Shown here: positions 1 to 6,180 of the stretch, piece after piece
Position numbering within the stretch: position 1 is the stretch's first letter
Layout of the letters: every line of letters begins with the position of its first letter
DNA from: Lachnospiraceae bacterium
GTDB lineage: Bacteria > Bacillota > Clostridia > Lachnospirales > Lachnospiraceae
Direction of reading: 5' to 3'
Length of the DNA: 8,933 nt
Assembly: GCA_024691145.1 (NCBI GenBank)
Contig: JAILNW010000394.1
Coordinates: 1-8,933, forward strand
Made by a program: the position numbers and the translations under genes
The notes under the pieces: generated by a model
Told to the model about the DNA's origin: nothing
Database searches by the model: none
The model's input: the letters and a program-made list of their open reading frames with translations, nothing else

Positions 1-1230
1 AATTCTTGCTGCTTCAATATGTGTATTTTGTGCAAGTATTCCTGTAGTATCTGCTAATTTCAGAATTCCTTCTGTAATCATATCAATATTCTCAATCTCA
101 CTGCATCTTTTAACATTTAATTCTAATTTAGATTTAAAAGCATTTATAGTTTCAATAGTCTTTTCACTTGCCTCTTTTATCTCATCCTTAGAAATATTAG
201 CGCTATTTCTATAATTAATAGCATTTTCCTTTGATAACATGGCTTCTTCATTAATGCTTTTTATAGTATCAGTTGATTCTTTAAGTTTTTGTGCCATTGA
301 CTCAGTACTTGCCGATGCCTCCTGCATTCTTGTTTTTATTTTATCAAGTTTTACCGACATTTTTTCAAGAATATAATTGCTGTCCTCAATCATATCATTG
401 ATTCCAGTTGCATTCTTGTTTATTTCAACTGATACGCCAGATACATTATCAACAAGTTTTTCAAACTGACCAATAAATCTGTTAAATTCATTTGCAACCA
501 GTTCTATCTCATCACCACTTGTAACAACAAGCCTTTTGTCTCCTTTTTTTCTGCCTGTATTTAAATTTTTAAGTTTATAGTAAAGTTCAGTAAGATTTTT
601 GCTAATTCCTCTGCTCATAAAAAATGAGACAAATATACAAACTGCCATAAATCCTATCATTACACTATAAAGTACAGATTCCAGTCTTTTTAATTTGTTA
701 CTTAAAGTAGTAAATTCACAATCACAGCCAACAATTCCAACAGTTTCATCATTGGAGTTTTTTATGGGTGCATAAACACTTATGGATTCTCCCCATTCGT
801 CTGATGTAATTTCTTTTTCAGCTACTGCTTTTCCTGTCTTTATAGCTTTTATCATATATTCGTTATCATCATATGCCTCATCAAACTCAGCAGGTTCTTC
901 ATCATCAGTATCTATAACAAATCTAAGTTCGTCATCAACAAGCTTTATTGTATATATATATTTAATTTTTGAATTAACCTTGTATTTAGATAAAATGTCA
1001 TAAGCAATATCATAATATTCATCTTTTTCAGACTTTATATTTTCAAACAAGTCTCCATCTATTTCACTGGCAGCAACCAAAGTTGTTCCCATAGACGCAT
1101 TTGCATACTGCTCAACAACATAATTCTTTATAACTACATAAAATATATCAATAAGAATGCATATTAATATATAGATTAGAAAAACATATAATATTATTTT
1201 CTTTCTTATTCCTAGTTTTCTTGTTTTCAC
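1..1230 (-). CDS. Cache/HAMP methyl-accepting-type receptor, C-terminal end cut by window
   Basis: A membrane signalling receptor of which 410 codons are visible, open throughout; the rest lies beyond the left edge. I chose the GTG at 1230-1228 because GAGGTG (1241-1236) lies 5 nt upstream and the first residues (MKTRKLGI) match the paralogue next door. A first membrane helix spans about residues 9-31. An extracellular Cache-like sensor follows (about 35-175, with IDTD, DEWG and APIKNSND..VGIVGCD stretches). The second helix is at about 191-206, then HAMP to about 262 and a coiled-coil signalling domain. The visible end reads TGILAQNTHIEAARI, the descending side of the methyl-accepting hairpin tip. 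It retains IEAAR but has ILAQNT where classical receptors have NLLALNA. It lies 37 bp downstream of the upstream paralogue, presumably cotranscribed with it. The family is clear; the ligand and the partner kinase are unknown. Confidence 0.88.
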   Translation of the reverse strand, partial: MKTRKLGIRKKIILYVFLIYILICILIDIFYVVIKNYVVEQYANASMGTTLVAASEIDGDLFENIKSEKDEYYDIAYDILSKYKVNSKIKYIYTIKLVDDELRFVIDTDDEEPAEFDEAYDDNEYMIKAIKTGKAVAEKEITSDEWGESISVYAPIKNSNDETVGIVGCDCEFTTLSNKLKRLESVLYSVMIGFMAVCIFVSFFMSRGISKNLTELYYKLKNLNTGRKKGDKRLVVTSGDEIELVANEFNRFIGQFEKLVDNVSGVSVEINKNATGINDMIEDSNYILEKMSVKLDKIKTRMQEASASTESMAQKLKESTDTIKSINEEAMLSKENAINYRNSANISKDEIKEASEKTIETINAFKSKLELNVKRCSEIENIDMITEGILKLADTTGILAQNTHIEAARI

Positions 1231-1267
1231 TATTTCACCTCAAAGTCTTTATTTGAAATGTTAACCC

Positions 1268-2971
1268 TTATTTGTCGGTATATTGGCTCATTTCCTGTAC
1301 TATAACTTCACTGTTTTCAAGATTCTTATCTGATATTTCAACCAGATTTTTTACATTTTCCTCAACCTTCTCTGATAACAGATTAACATCAGATATGTTA
1401 TTTGCGGCAACTTTAATCATTTTATTAATAGTGCCAATATTTTCTTCAATATTCTTAATAGTATAAGTCACATTTTTCGTATCACTATTAAACTTATCCA
1501 GAACTTCTCTTGTTCCACTCATTGCCATAACATATTCATTTCCCATTTTTTCAAAGGCTTCATAATCCTTTATAGTGTTTTCCTCAAGATATTCTATAAG
1601 TTCATTAATACTTTCAATAAAATCATTTACATAAGATTTTACTTCTGTATTAGTTTCTCTTATATTATTAACCATATTTCTTATCTGTTCATTTAATCCA
1701 TTAAGGTTTCTGGCAATTACTGAAAAACCATTTCCGTACTCTCCTGTTCTGTTTGCTTCAATATGTGTATTCTGTGCAAGAATCCTTGTTGTATTTGCAA
1801 CAGTTAATATATCTGTGGTAATTAAATCAATTTTTTCAATTTCCTTGCACCTCTCAGTATTTTCTACCAGTTTCTTCTTAAACTCATTAATAGTTTCCAT
1901 TGTTTTAGAGCCTGCTGCCTGTATCTCATTTTTTGCTTTATCCGCACCATTCCCTAGTCTTTTTGATTTCTTGCTTGCCTTTGAAGCTGCATTATTTATA
2001 TCAATAACTGTTGTAACAGCTTCTGATAACTTATCAGCAATAATTGACGTATTTGTAGATGTTTCTGTCATTCCTACATTTATTGTCTGAATATTTCCAG
2101 CCATTTTTTCAAGTTTTCCATTACTTTTTTCTATCATAGAATTAAGGTCATCTGCTGTTTCCTGAATTTCAACAGACACCCCGGATACATTTTCGACTAA
2201 TAAATCAAACTGCTTTATAAATATATTAAATTCCTCTGCAACAACCTCAACTTCATCTCCGCTAGTTACATTTAATAATCTTTCTCCAGAACCTGTTCCA
2301 TTATTAAGATTTCTAAGTTTTTTCAAAAGTTTCTTTATATTCTTAACCACGCCTTTTGTTAATAATATTGTAACCAGAACACATGCTATTAAAAAACCAC
2401 CCATACACATGTGAAGGATATTTGTAAGTCTGTCAAGTTCATTACTGATTTCATCAACATTTATATCACAGCCTATAACGCCAACTACCTTGTCTTTAGA
2501 ATTTCTAATTGGAGTATATGTTCCAAGTAATTTTCCCCAGGAGTCAGAAGTGATTTCCTCATCATAAGTTGCTTCTCCTGTTTCAAAAGTTTTTACAACC
2601 ATGTCATTATCATACTCTTCGTGAAAGTCAGCAGGTGCTTCTATATCCGTATCAACAACAAACCTTACTTTCCCATCTTTATAATCCATGCTGTATATGC
2701 ACTTAATTCCCGCATTATCTCTGTATCTTGCCATAATATCATATATTTCTTTATAATTTTCATCATCAACGGAAGTAATGCTGCTGAATTTATCTCCATC
2801 AATTTCACTAACTACTACTTCCACCATTCCTAATGTAGAAACACAGGTTTCTTCAACAATAAACTTCCTTACATTATTGTAAAATATATTAACAAGTAAA
2901 CATATACTTAAATATATAACAAAAATCCATATCATTATTTTCCACTTAATACTAAGTCTTCTTGTCTTCAA
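1268..2971 (-). CDS. Cache/HAMP methyl-accepting-type receptor with diverged signalling tip
   Basis: A complete 567-residue membrane receptor. The start is a TTG at 2971-2969, with GAGGTG (2982-2977) 5 nt upstream. This is the same ribosome binding site and spacing as the paralogue downstream, and the starts align (MKTRRLSI). The first membrane helix is at about residues 11-31. An extracellular Cache-type sensor covers about 40-175 (FVVDTDIEAPADF, DSWGKLLGTYTPI, VVGVIGCDI). The second helix is at about 186-206, HAMP at about 207-262, and a long coiled-coil cytoplasmic domain runs to the end. The hairpin tip is recognisable at about 390-425 (ILAQNTHIEANRTGE, GNGFSVIA) but departs from the classical QTNLLALNAAIEAARAGE at several contact positions. 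No CheR/CheB-tethering C-terminal pentapeptide is visible. It is the first gene of a two-gene minus-strand unit, transcribed from the promoter at 3008-3036. Whether it couples to CheA/CheW is uncertain; ligand unknown. Confidence 0.9.
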   Translation of the reverse strand: MKTRRLSIKWKIMIWIFVIYLSICLLVNIFYNNVRKFIVEETCVSTLGMVEVVVSEIDGDKFSSITSVDDENYKEIYDIMARYRDNAGIKCIYSMDYKDGKVRFVVDTDIEAPADFHEEYDNDMVVKTFETGEATYDEEITSDSWGKLLGTYTPIRNSKDKVVGVIGCDINVDEISNELDRLTNILHMCMGGFLIACVLVTILLTKGVVKNIKKLLKKLRNLNNGTGSGERLLNVTSGDEVEVVAEEFNIFIKQFDLLVENVSGVSVEIQETADDLNSMIEKSNGKLEKMAGNIQTINVGMTETSTNTSIIADKLSEAVTTVIDINNAASKASKKSKRLGNGADKAKNEIQAAGSKTMETINEFKKKLVENTERCKEIEKIDLITTDILTVANTTRILAQNTHIEANRTGEYGNGFSVIARNLNGLNEQIRNMVNNIRETNTEVKSYVNDFIESINELIEYLEENTIKDYEAFEKMGNEYVMAMSGTREVLDKFNSDTKNVTYTIKNIEENIGTINKMIKVAANNISDVNLLSEKVEENVKNLVEISDKNLENSEVIVQEMSQYTDK

Positions 2972-3007
2972 ACAATCACCTCATATACTTATACATATTC
3001 ATAATAC

Positions 3008-3036
3008 ATTATACATTATTTTACATTTATTTACAA
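3008..3036 (-). promoter_or_regulatory. Promoter of the receptor pair
   Basis: On the minus strand, TTGTAA (3036-3031) is followed after exactly 17 nt by a perfect TATAAT (3013-3008). Transcription would begin near 3001, about 30 nt before the TTG start of the first receptor gene. The -35 end overlaps a 21-bp direct repeat (3015-3035). Confidence 0.7.
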
Positions 3037-3068
3037 GTAATGCTAATATTATTTTACATTTTTTTACA
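3015..3068. repeat. Pair of 21-bp direct repeats in the divergent receptor/sirtuin promoter region
   Basis: The blocks 3015-3035 and 3048-3068 match at 20 of 21 positions (core ATTATTTTACATTT, ending TTTACA) and their starts are 33 bp apart, about three helical turns. The first covers the -35 and spacer of the minus-strand promoter; the second covers the predicted -35 of the plus-strand promoter. They could be operator half-sites for a shared regulator or low-complexity AT sequence; nothing in the sequence names the protein. Confidence 0.5.
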
Positions 3069-3092
3069 TTTGGTGTACTATAGATATATATT
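3063..3092 (+). promoter_or_regulatory. Probable promoter of the sirtuin gene
   Basis: TTTACA (3063-3068), an 18-nt spacer and TATATT (3087-3092) make a reasonable vegetative promoter about 20 nt before the ribosome binding site. An alternative pairs TTTACA at 3053-3058 with TACTAT at 3076-3081. The AT-richness makes the exact choice uncertain. Confidence 0.45.
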
Positions 3093-3112
3093 AATTTTAA
3101 GGAGATGTAATT

Positions 3113-3844
3113 ATGTCAGATTTAAATGAAAAAATTGAGGAATTAAAAAACATAATAAGTAACAGTAACAACATTGTTTTCTTTGGTGGTGCCGGGGTTT
3201 CAACAGAAAGCGGAATACCTGATTTCAGAAGTGTTGACGGATTATATAACCAGAAATATAAATATCCTCCTGAAACTATACTTAGTCATACTTTTTACAG
3301 GTCTTACCCTGAAGAATTTTTCAGATTTTATAAAGACAAAATGCTCTATACTGATGCTGAACCTAACACAACTCATAAGGCACTTGCAAAACTTGAAGAA
3401 ATGGGTAAATTAAAAGCTGTTATTACTCAGAACATTGATGGACTTCATCAGAAAGCCGGAAGTAAAAAGGTTCTTGAACTACATGGCTCGGTTCTTCGTA
3501 ATTACTGCGAAAAATGCCATACTTTTCATGATCTTGATTATATGATAAGTGCAGATGGTATTCCCACATGTAAAAAATGCGGAGGCCGTGTAAAACCAGA
3601 TGTTGTTTTATATGAAGAAGGACTTGATGATAATACTATTCAGGAATCAGTTAATTTCATAAGAAACTGTGAAGTTCTTATTATTGGTGGTACTTCTCTC
3701 GGTGTATATCCTGCTGCCGGATTAATTGATTATTATAGAGGAAATAAGTTAATACTAATTAATAAGTCCTCTACTCCAAAGGATAGCTACGCAAATCTTA
3801 TAATTAACGATTCCCTTGGAAATGTATTTAGTCAGGTTATTTAA
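3113..3844 (+). CDS. cobB: Sir2-family NAD-dependent protein deacylase
   Basis: A cytoplasmic sirtuin that removes acyl groups from lysines, using NAD+ and giving nicotinamide and O-acyl-ADP-ribose. The 243-residue length is normal for a bacterial sirtuin. Visible motifs in order are GAGVSTESGIPDFRS (26-40, NAD binding), QNIDGLHQKAG (106-116), the catalytic-base motif HGS (His124), two zinc-binding CxxC pairs (Cys132/135 and Cys153/156), GTSLGVYPAAG (193-203) and INKS (216-219). The paired Tyr/Arg that mark desuccinylase-type (class III) sirtuins are not evident in the HTFYRSYPEEFFRFY region, which instead resembles the Thermotoga-type class U enzymes, so deacetylation is the likelier activity. 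AAGGAG (3099-3104) lies 8 nt before the ATG. It is divergent from the receptors and followed, after 79 bp, by the separately promoted peroxide operon. Its protein substrates cannot be read from the sequence. Confidence 0.93.
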   Translation: MSDLNEKIEELKNIISNSNNIVFFGGAGVSTESGIPDFRSVDGLYNQKYKYPPETILSHTFYRSYPEEFFRFYKDKMLYTDAEPNTTHKALAKLEEMGKLKAVITQNIDGLHQKAGSKKVLELHGSVLRNYCEKCHTFHDLDYMISADGIPTCKKCGGRVKPDVVLYEEGLDDNTIQESVNFIRNCEVLIIGGTSLGVYPAAGLIDYYRGNKLILINKSSTPKDSYANLIINDSLGNVFSQVI

Positions 3845-3861
3845 ATTTTTTAAAATTTTAG

Positions 3862-3890
3862 TTGACAATCTGCAATATATTGTGTACAAT
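3862..3890 (+). promoter_or_regulatory. Promoter of the gpx-trxB-trxA-ohrR operon
   Basis: A perfect TTGACA (3862-3867), a 17-nt spacer and TACAAT (3885-3890) form a near-consensus sigma-A promoter. Transcription would start near 3897, giving a leader of about 27 nt. A promoter this strong suits a gene set normally held down by a repressor, and the operator at 3871-3899 covers its spacer, -10 box and start site. Confidence 0.85.
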
Positions 3891-3899
3891 ATAATTGTA
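3871..3899. promoter_or_regulatory. Tandem OhrR-type operator
   Basis: Two adjoining imperfect palindromes, TGCAATATATTGTG (3871-3884) and TACAATATAATTGTA (3885-3899), resemble the OhrR box of Bacillus subtilis ohrA as I recall it (TACAATTAAATTGTA, also present as two abutting copies). Seen across the junction, they also form a perfect 8-bp inverted repeat around GT (3876-3883 and 3886-3893). The second box contains the -10 hexamer, so a bound repressor would exclude RNA polymerase. The operon's last gene encodes an OhrR homologue, which makes autoregulation the natural reading. Binding is inferred, not shown. Confidence 0.75.
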
Positions 3900-3923
3900 A
3901 ACAACATTTAAGGAGGTTATATT

Positions 3924-4460
3924 ATGAATATTTTTGATATTTCGGTAAAAACAAGAACAAATGAGGATTTTAACTTAGGAACACTTAAAGGAAAAGTTCT
4001 TTTAATTGTTAATACTGCCACTGGCTGTGGATTTACACCACAATATGAAGGGCTCGAAAACTTATATAAAAAGTATCATGAACAAGGACTTGAGATTTTA
4101 GATTTTCCATGTGACCAGTTTGGCCACCAGGCACCTGGAAGTGATGATGAGATTCATGAATTCTGCTCTTTAAAGTATAACACTTCATTTGACCAGTTTA
4201 AGAAAATTGAAGTAAATGGTGAAAATGAGGATCCATTATTTACTTTCTTAAAGGCTCAAAAAGGATTTGAAGGATTTTCATTAAAGGGAAAAATACTTAT
4301 TCCTATCGTTTCTAAGATGGATAAGAATTGGAAAACTTCAAGCAATATCAAGTGGAACTTTACAAAATTCCTTGTTGATAAAGATGGTAATGTTACTGAT
4401 CGTTTTGAATCAACTGTTGAACCTTCTAAGATTGAGGAAAGAATAAAAACACTTTTATAA
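3924..4460 (+). CDS. gpx: Glutathione peroxidase family thiol peroxidase (cysteine type)
   Basis: A cytoplasmic peroxidase of 178 residues, a little longer than the usual 160. The thioredoxin fold carries the family signature around the peroxidatic cysteine (NTATGCGFTPQYEGLE, Cys35), FPCDQFGHQAPG (63-65 Cys-Asp-Gln; most members have FPCNQF) and IKWNFTKFLVDKDG with the catalytic Trp144/Asn145. Cys81, in FCSLKY, sits where the resolving cysteine of thioredoxin-dependent members lies. Active-site residue 35 is an ordinary TGT cysteine, not selenocysteine. Bacterial and plant Cys-type members mostly use thioredoxin rather than glutathione, and here the thioredoxin and its reductase follow in the same operon, so a thioredoxin-dependent reduction of organic hydroperoxides is the best reading. 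AAGGAGG (3910-3916) lies 7 nt before the ATG. It is the first gene behind the OhrR-type operator, and its stop is 12 nt from trxB. Confidence 0.92.
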   Translation: MNIFDISVKTRTNEDFNLGTLKGKVLLIVNTATGCGFTPQYEGLENLYKKYHEQGLEILDFPCDQFGHQAPGSDDEIHEFCSLKYNTSFDQFKKIEVNGENEDPLFTFLKAQKGFEGFSLKGKILIPIVSKMDKNWKTSSNIKWNFTKFLVDKDGNVTDRFESTVEPSKIEERIKTLL

Positions 4461-4472
4461 TGGAGGTACACT

Positions 4473-5345
4473 ATGTATGACATAATAATAATCGGTGCAG
4501 GTCCTGCTGGAATATCAGCAGCAATATATGCTAAAAGAGCTGGTACTAACGTTCTTGTACTTGACAATGACAATTCAGAGCTTATTAAGGCACATAAGAT
4601 AGACAACTACTACGGTTTTCCTGAAGGCATAAGTGGAAGTACCCTATATGATAACGGTATACAGCAGGCTAAAAATCTTGAAATAGATTTAAAAAAAGAA
4701 GCTGTTCTAAATATTAAGATGAATGAAAACATGTGCTATGATGTAAAAACATCTGATAATATTTACACTTCCGATTCCGTTATATTTGCAACAGGAACAA
4801 AGAAAGCAAAACCTTTAATTAAAGGTTTGAATGAATTTGAAGGAAAAGGTATTAGCTATTGCGCCATATGTGATGGATTCTTTTATAGAAAAAAAGATGT
4901 TGTTATAATTGGTGATGGTGACTATGCTCTTTCAGAAGCTTCAGACCTTGTAAATATTGTAAACAGCATTACTATTTTGACTAATGGAAAAGAACCTGGC
5001 TTTGAGAATTGTAATTATAAAGTTGATAAAAGACCTATAACATCAATTAATGGAGACATGAAGGTTGAAGAGATTGAATTTTCAGATGGTTCTACACTAA
5101 AGACAGATGGCATATTTATAGCTATCGGTTCTGCAGGTGCTTCTGATTTTGCCAAAAAGATGGGAATTATGACAAACAATGATAATATCAAAGTAAATGA
5201 ACACATGGAAACAAATATTAAAGGTGTATACGCCTGTGGTAATATTACAGGCGGTCTGTTACAGGTTAACAAAGCTGTTTATGAAGGTGCAGTTGCTGGT
5301 TTATCAGCAGCAAATTATATAAAAGCAAAAAGAAAAGGAGCATGA
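4473..5345 (+). CDS. trxB: Thioredoxin reductase-like flavoprotein lacking the NADPH signature
   Basis: A 290-residue FAD disulfide reductase that should reduce the thioredoxin encoded next. The N-terminal FAD loop is IIGAGPAGISAAIYAKRAG (6-24), the redox disulfide is CAICDG (Cys130/Cys133), and the C-terminal FAD region is ACGNITGGLLQVNKAVYEG (254-272). The NADPH domain is unusual. The nucleotide loop reads IIGDGDYAL (145-153) instead of GGGDSA, and the HRRxxxR that grips the NADPH phosphate is absent (ILTNGKEP at 168-175). The classical RQ of the C-terminal motif is replaced by GGLLQ, as I recall from clostridial ferredoxin- or flavin-dependent thioredoxin reductases. It is therefore probably a pyridine-nucleotide-independent enzyme, or one with relaxed specificity. 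GGAGG (4463-4467) precedes the ATG; the gene is 12 nt after gpx and nearly abuts trxA. Function within the thioredoxin system is well supported; the electron donor is inferred. Confidence 0.87.
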   Translation: MYDIIIIGAGPAGISAAIYAKRAGTNVLVLDNDNSELIKAHKIDNYYGFPEGISGSTLYDNGIQQAKNLEIDLKKEAVLNIKMNENMCYDVKTSDNIYTSDSVIFATGTKKAKPLIKGLNEFEGKGISYCAICDGFFYRKKDVVIIGDGDYALSEASDLVNIVNSITILTNGKEPGFENCNYKVDKRPITSINGDMKVEEIEFSDGSTLKTDGIFIAIGSAGASDFAKKMGIMTNNDNIKVNEHMETNIKGVYACGNITGGLLQVNKAVYEGAVAGLSAANYIKAKRKGA

Positions 5346-5347
5346 TT

Positions 5348-5653
5348 ATGGAAGTTTTAAAATTAACTACAGCAAATTTCGAAGAAACTATATTAAAGGC
5401 AGATAAAACTGCTATTGTGGATTTTTACGCAGACTGGTGTGGTCCTTGCAAGATGCAGTCTCCTATTATTGATAAGATTGCCAAGGAACATGATGAACTT
5501 GTTGTTGGAAAGCTTAATGTTGATGATAATGGTGAAATCGCTGTTAAATATGGAGTAATGAGTATTCCTACTCTTCTTATCATTAAAAATGGAGAAATAA
5601 AAAAACAATTTGTAGGATTAACTGATGAATCAGATATACTTAAAGAAATTTAA
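5348..5653 (+). CDS. trxA: Thioredoxin
   Basis: A 101-residue thioredoxin, slightly short at the C terminus compared with the usual 105-109. It has the classical DFYADWCGPCK active site (Cys31/Cys34), the Asp25 equivalent in VDFYA, and the cis-proline in MSIPT (Pro74). I prefer the ATG at 5348 over the in-frame ATG at 5342: AGGAG (5336-5340) is 7 nt from the former but only 1 nt from the latter, and MEVLKLT is a normal thioredoxin start. Either way the gene is translationally coupled to trxB, whose TGA (5343-5345) lies just before it. As the third gene of the peroxide operon it should shuttle electrons from the flavoprotein to the upstream peroxidase. Confidence 0.94.
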   Translation: MEVLKLTTANFEETILKADKTAIVDFYADWCGPCKMQSPIIDKIAKEHDELVVGKLNVDDNGEIAVKYGVMSIPTLLIIKNGEIKKQFVGLTDESDILKEI

Positions 5654-5670
5654 AGAACAGAGTGATATTT

Positions 5671-6108
5671 ATGAATGATAAGTATGATTGCTTAAAACTT
5701 GAAAACCAGCTATGTTTTCCTTTATATGTGGCATCAAAAGAAATCATAAGAAGATATAAGCCATTTTTAGATAAGCTTGATCTTACTTATACACAGTATA
5801 TTGCCATGATGGTTATGTGGGAGAAAAAAAGTCTTAAGGTAACTGAACTTTGTAAGTGCCTTTTCTTAGACACTGGCACTGTTTCTCCCCTTATAAGAAA
5901 GCTAAAATCAAAGGGATATATAGAACTGTCCCGTTCTAAAGAAGATGAACGCATACAGATTGTTACTATAACAGACAAAGGTGAAGTCTTAAAAGAAGAG
6001 GCTGTGGATATTCCTTCAAAGATGATTAACAGTAAATGCATGAATTTATCTAAAGAAGATGCAGAAAATCTTTACAGGATTTTATATAGCATAATACAAC
6101 AAGATTAA
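5671..6108 (+). CDS. ohrR: OhrR-type MarR family organic-hydroperoxide sensor and repressor
   Basis: A dimeric winged-helix repressor that leaves DNA when its N-terminal cysteine is oxidised by organic hydroperoxides. With the ATG at 5671 the protein has 145 residues and the OhrR landmarks fall at the Bacillus numbers: sensing Cys15 in ENQLCFPLY, with Tyr19, Tyr29 and Tyr40 to position it. RYKPFLDKLDLTYTQY (28-43) and FLDTGTVSPLIRKLKSKG (65-82, recognition helix) follow, then the wing SRSKEDER (87-94). A GTG at 5662 would add three residues; I reject it because that would shift this numbering, and the AGAG at 5658-5661 suits 5671 better, although the ribosome binding site is weak. Cys123 may act as a second, resolving cysteine. 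It ends the operon, 17 nt after trxA, so it is probably autoregulated through the box at 3871-3899. Low translation would keep the repressor scarce. Confidence 0.92.
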   Translation: MNDKYDCLKLENQLCFPLYVASKEIIRRYKPFLDKLDLTYTQYIAMMVMWEKKSLKVTELCKCLFLDTGTVSPLIRKLKSKGYIELSRSKEDERIQIVTITDKGEVLKEEAVDIPSKMINSKCMNLSKEDAENLYRILYSIIQQD

Positions 6109-6142
6109 CCTTATATGCATGCAAACATCATAACCCATATAG

Positions 6143-6177
6143 TAAAAGACCTTAAAGTATTACTCTAAGGTCTTTTA
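6143..6177. terminator. Bidirectional rho-independent terminator between ohrR and alaS
   Basis: A perfect 12-bp stem (6143-6154 with 6166-6177, TAAAAGACCTTA and its complement) closes an 11-nt loop. The arms begin with A runs and end in T runs on both strands, so it can end the ohrR transcript going right and the alaS transcript going left. It starts 34 nt after the ohrR stop and ends 3 nt from the alaS stop. Confidence 0.88.
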
Positions 6178-6180
6178 TAG

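Noticed and set aside
782..1003. Plus-strand Ser-rich open frame opposite the first receptor
   Set aside because: Its composition is what the antisense of a Lys/Glu/Asp-rich coding sequence gives, it has no ribosome binding site, and the opposite strand is a clear receptor gene. The same applies to 1815-2090, 2621-2833 and 7333-7545.
3843..3858. A/T palindrome (AAATTTT TT AAAATTT) just after the sirtuin stop, as a possible terminator
   Set aside because: The stem contains no G or C pairs and is followed by the TTGACA box rather than a clear T tract; the sirtuin transcript may read into the peroxide operon.
4026..4028. Selenocysteine at the peroxidase active site
   Set aside because: Active-site residue 35 is encoded by TGT at 4026-4028; there is no in-frame TGA in the gene.
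5342..5347. Earlier in-frame ATG for thioredoxin, overlapping the trxB stop
   Set aside because: Only 1 nt separates it from AGGAG, whereas the ATG at 5348 has ideal 7-nt spacing.
5662..5670. Upstream GTG start for ohrR
   Set aside because: The ATG at 5671 puts the sensing cysteine and its three tyrosine partners at the family's usual numbers and fits the weak ribosome binding site better.
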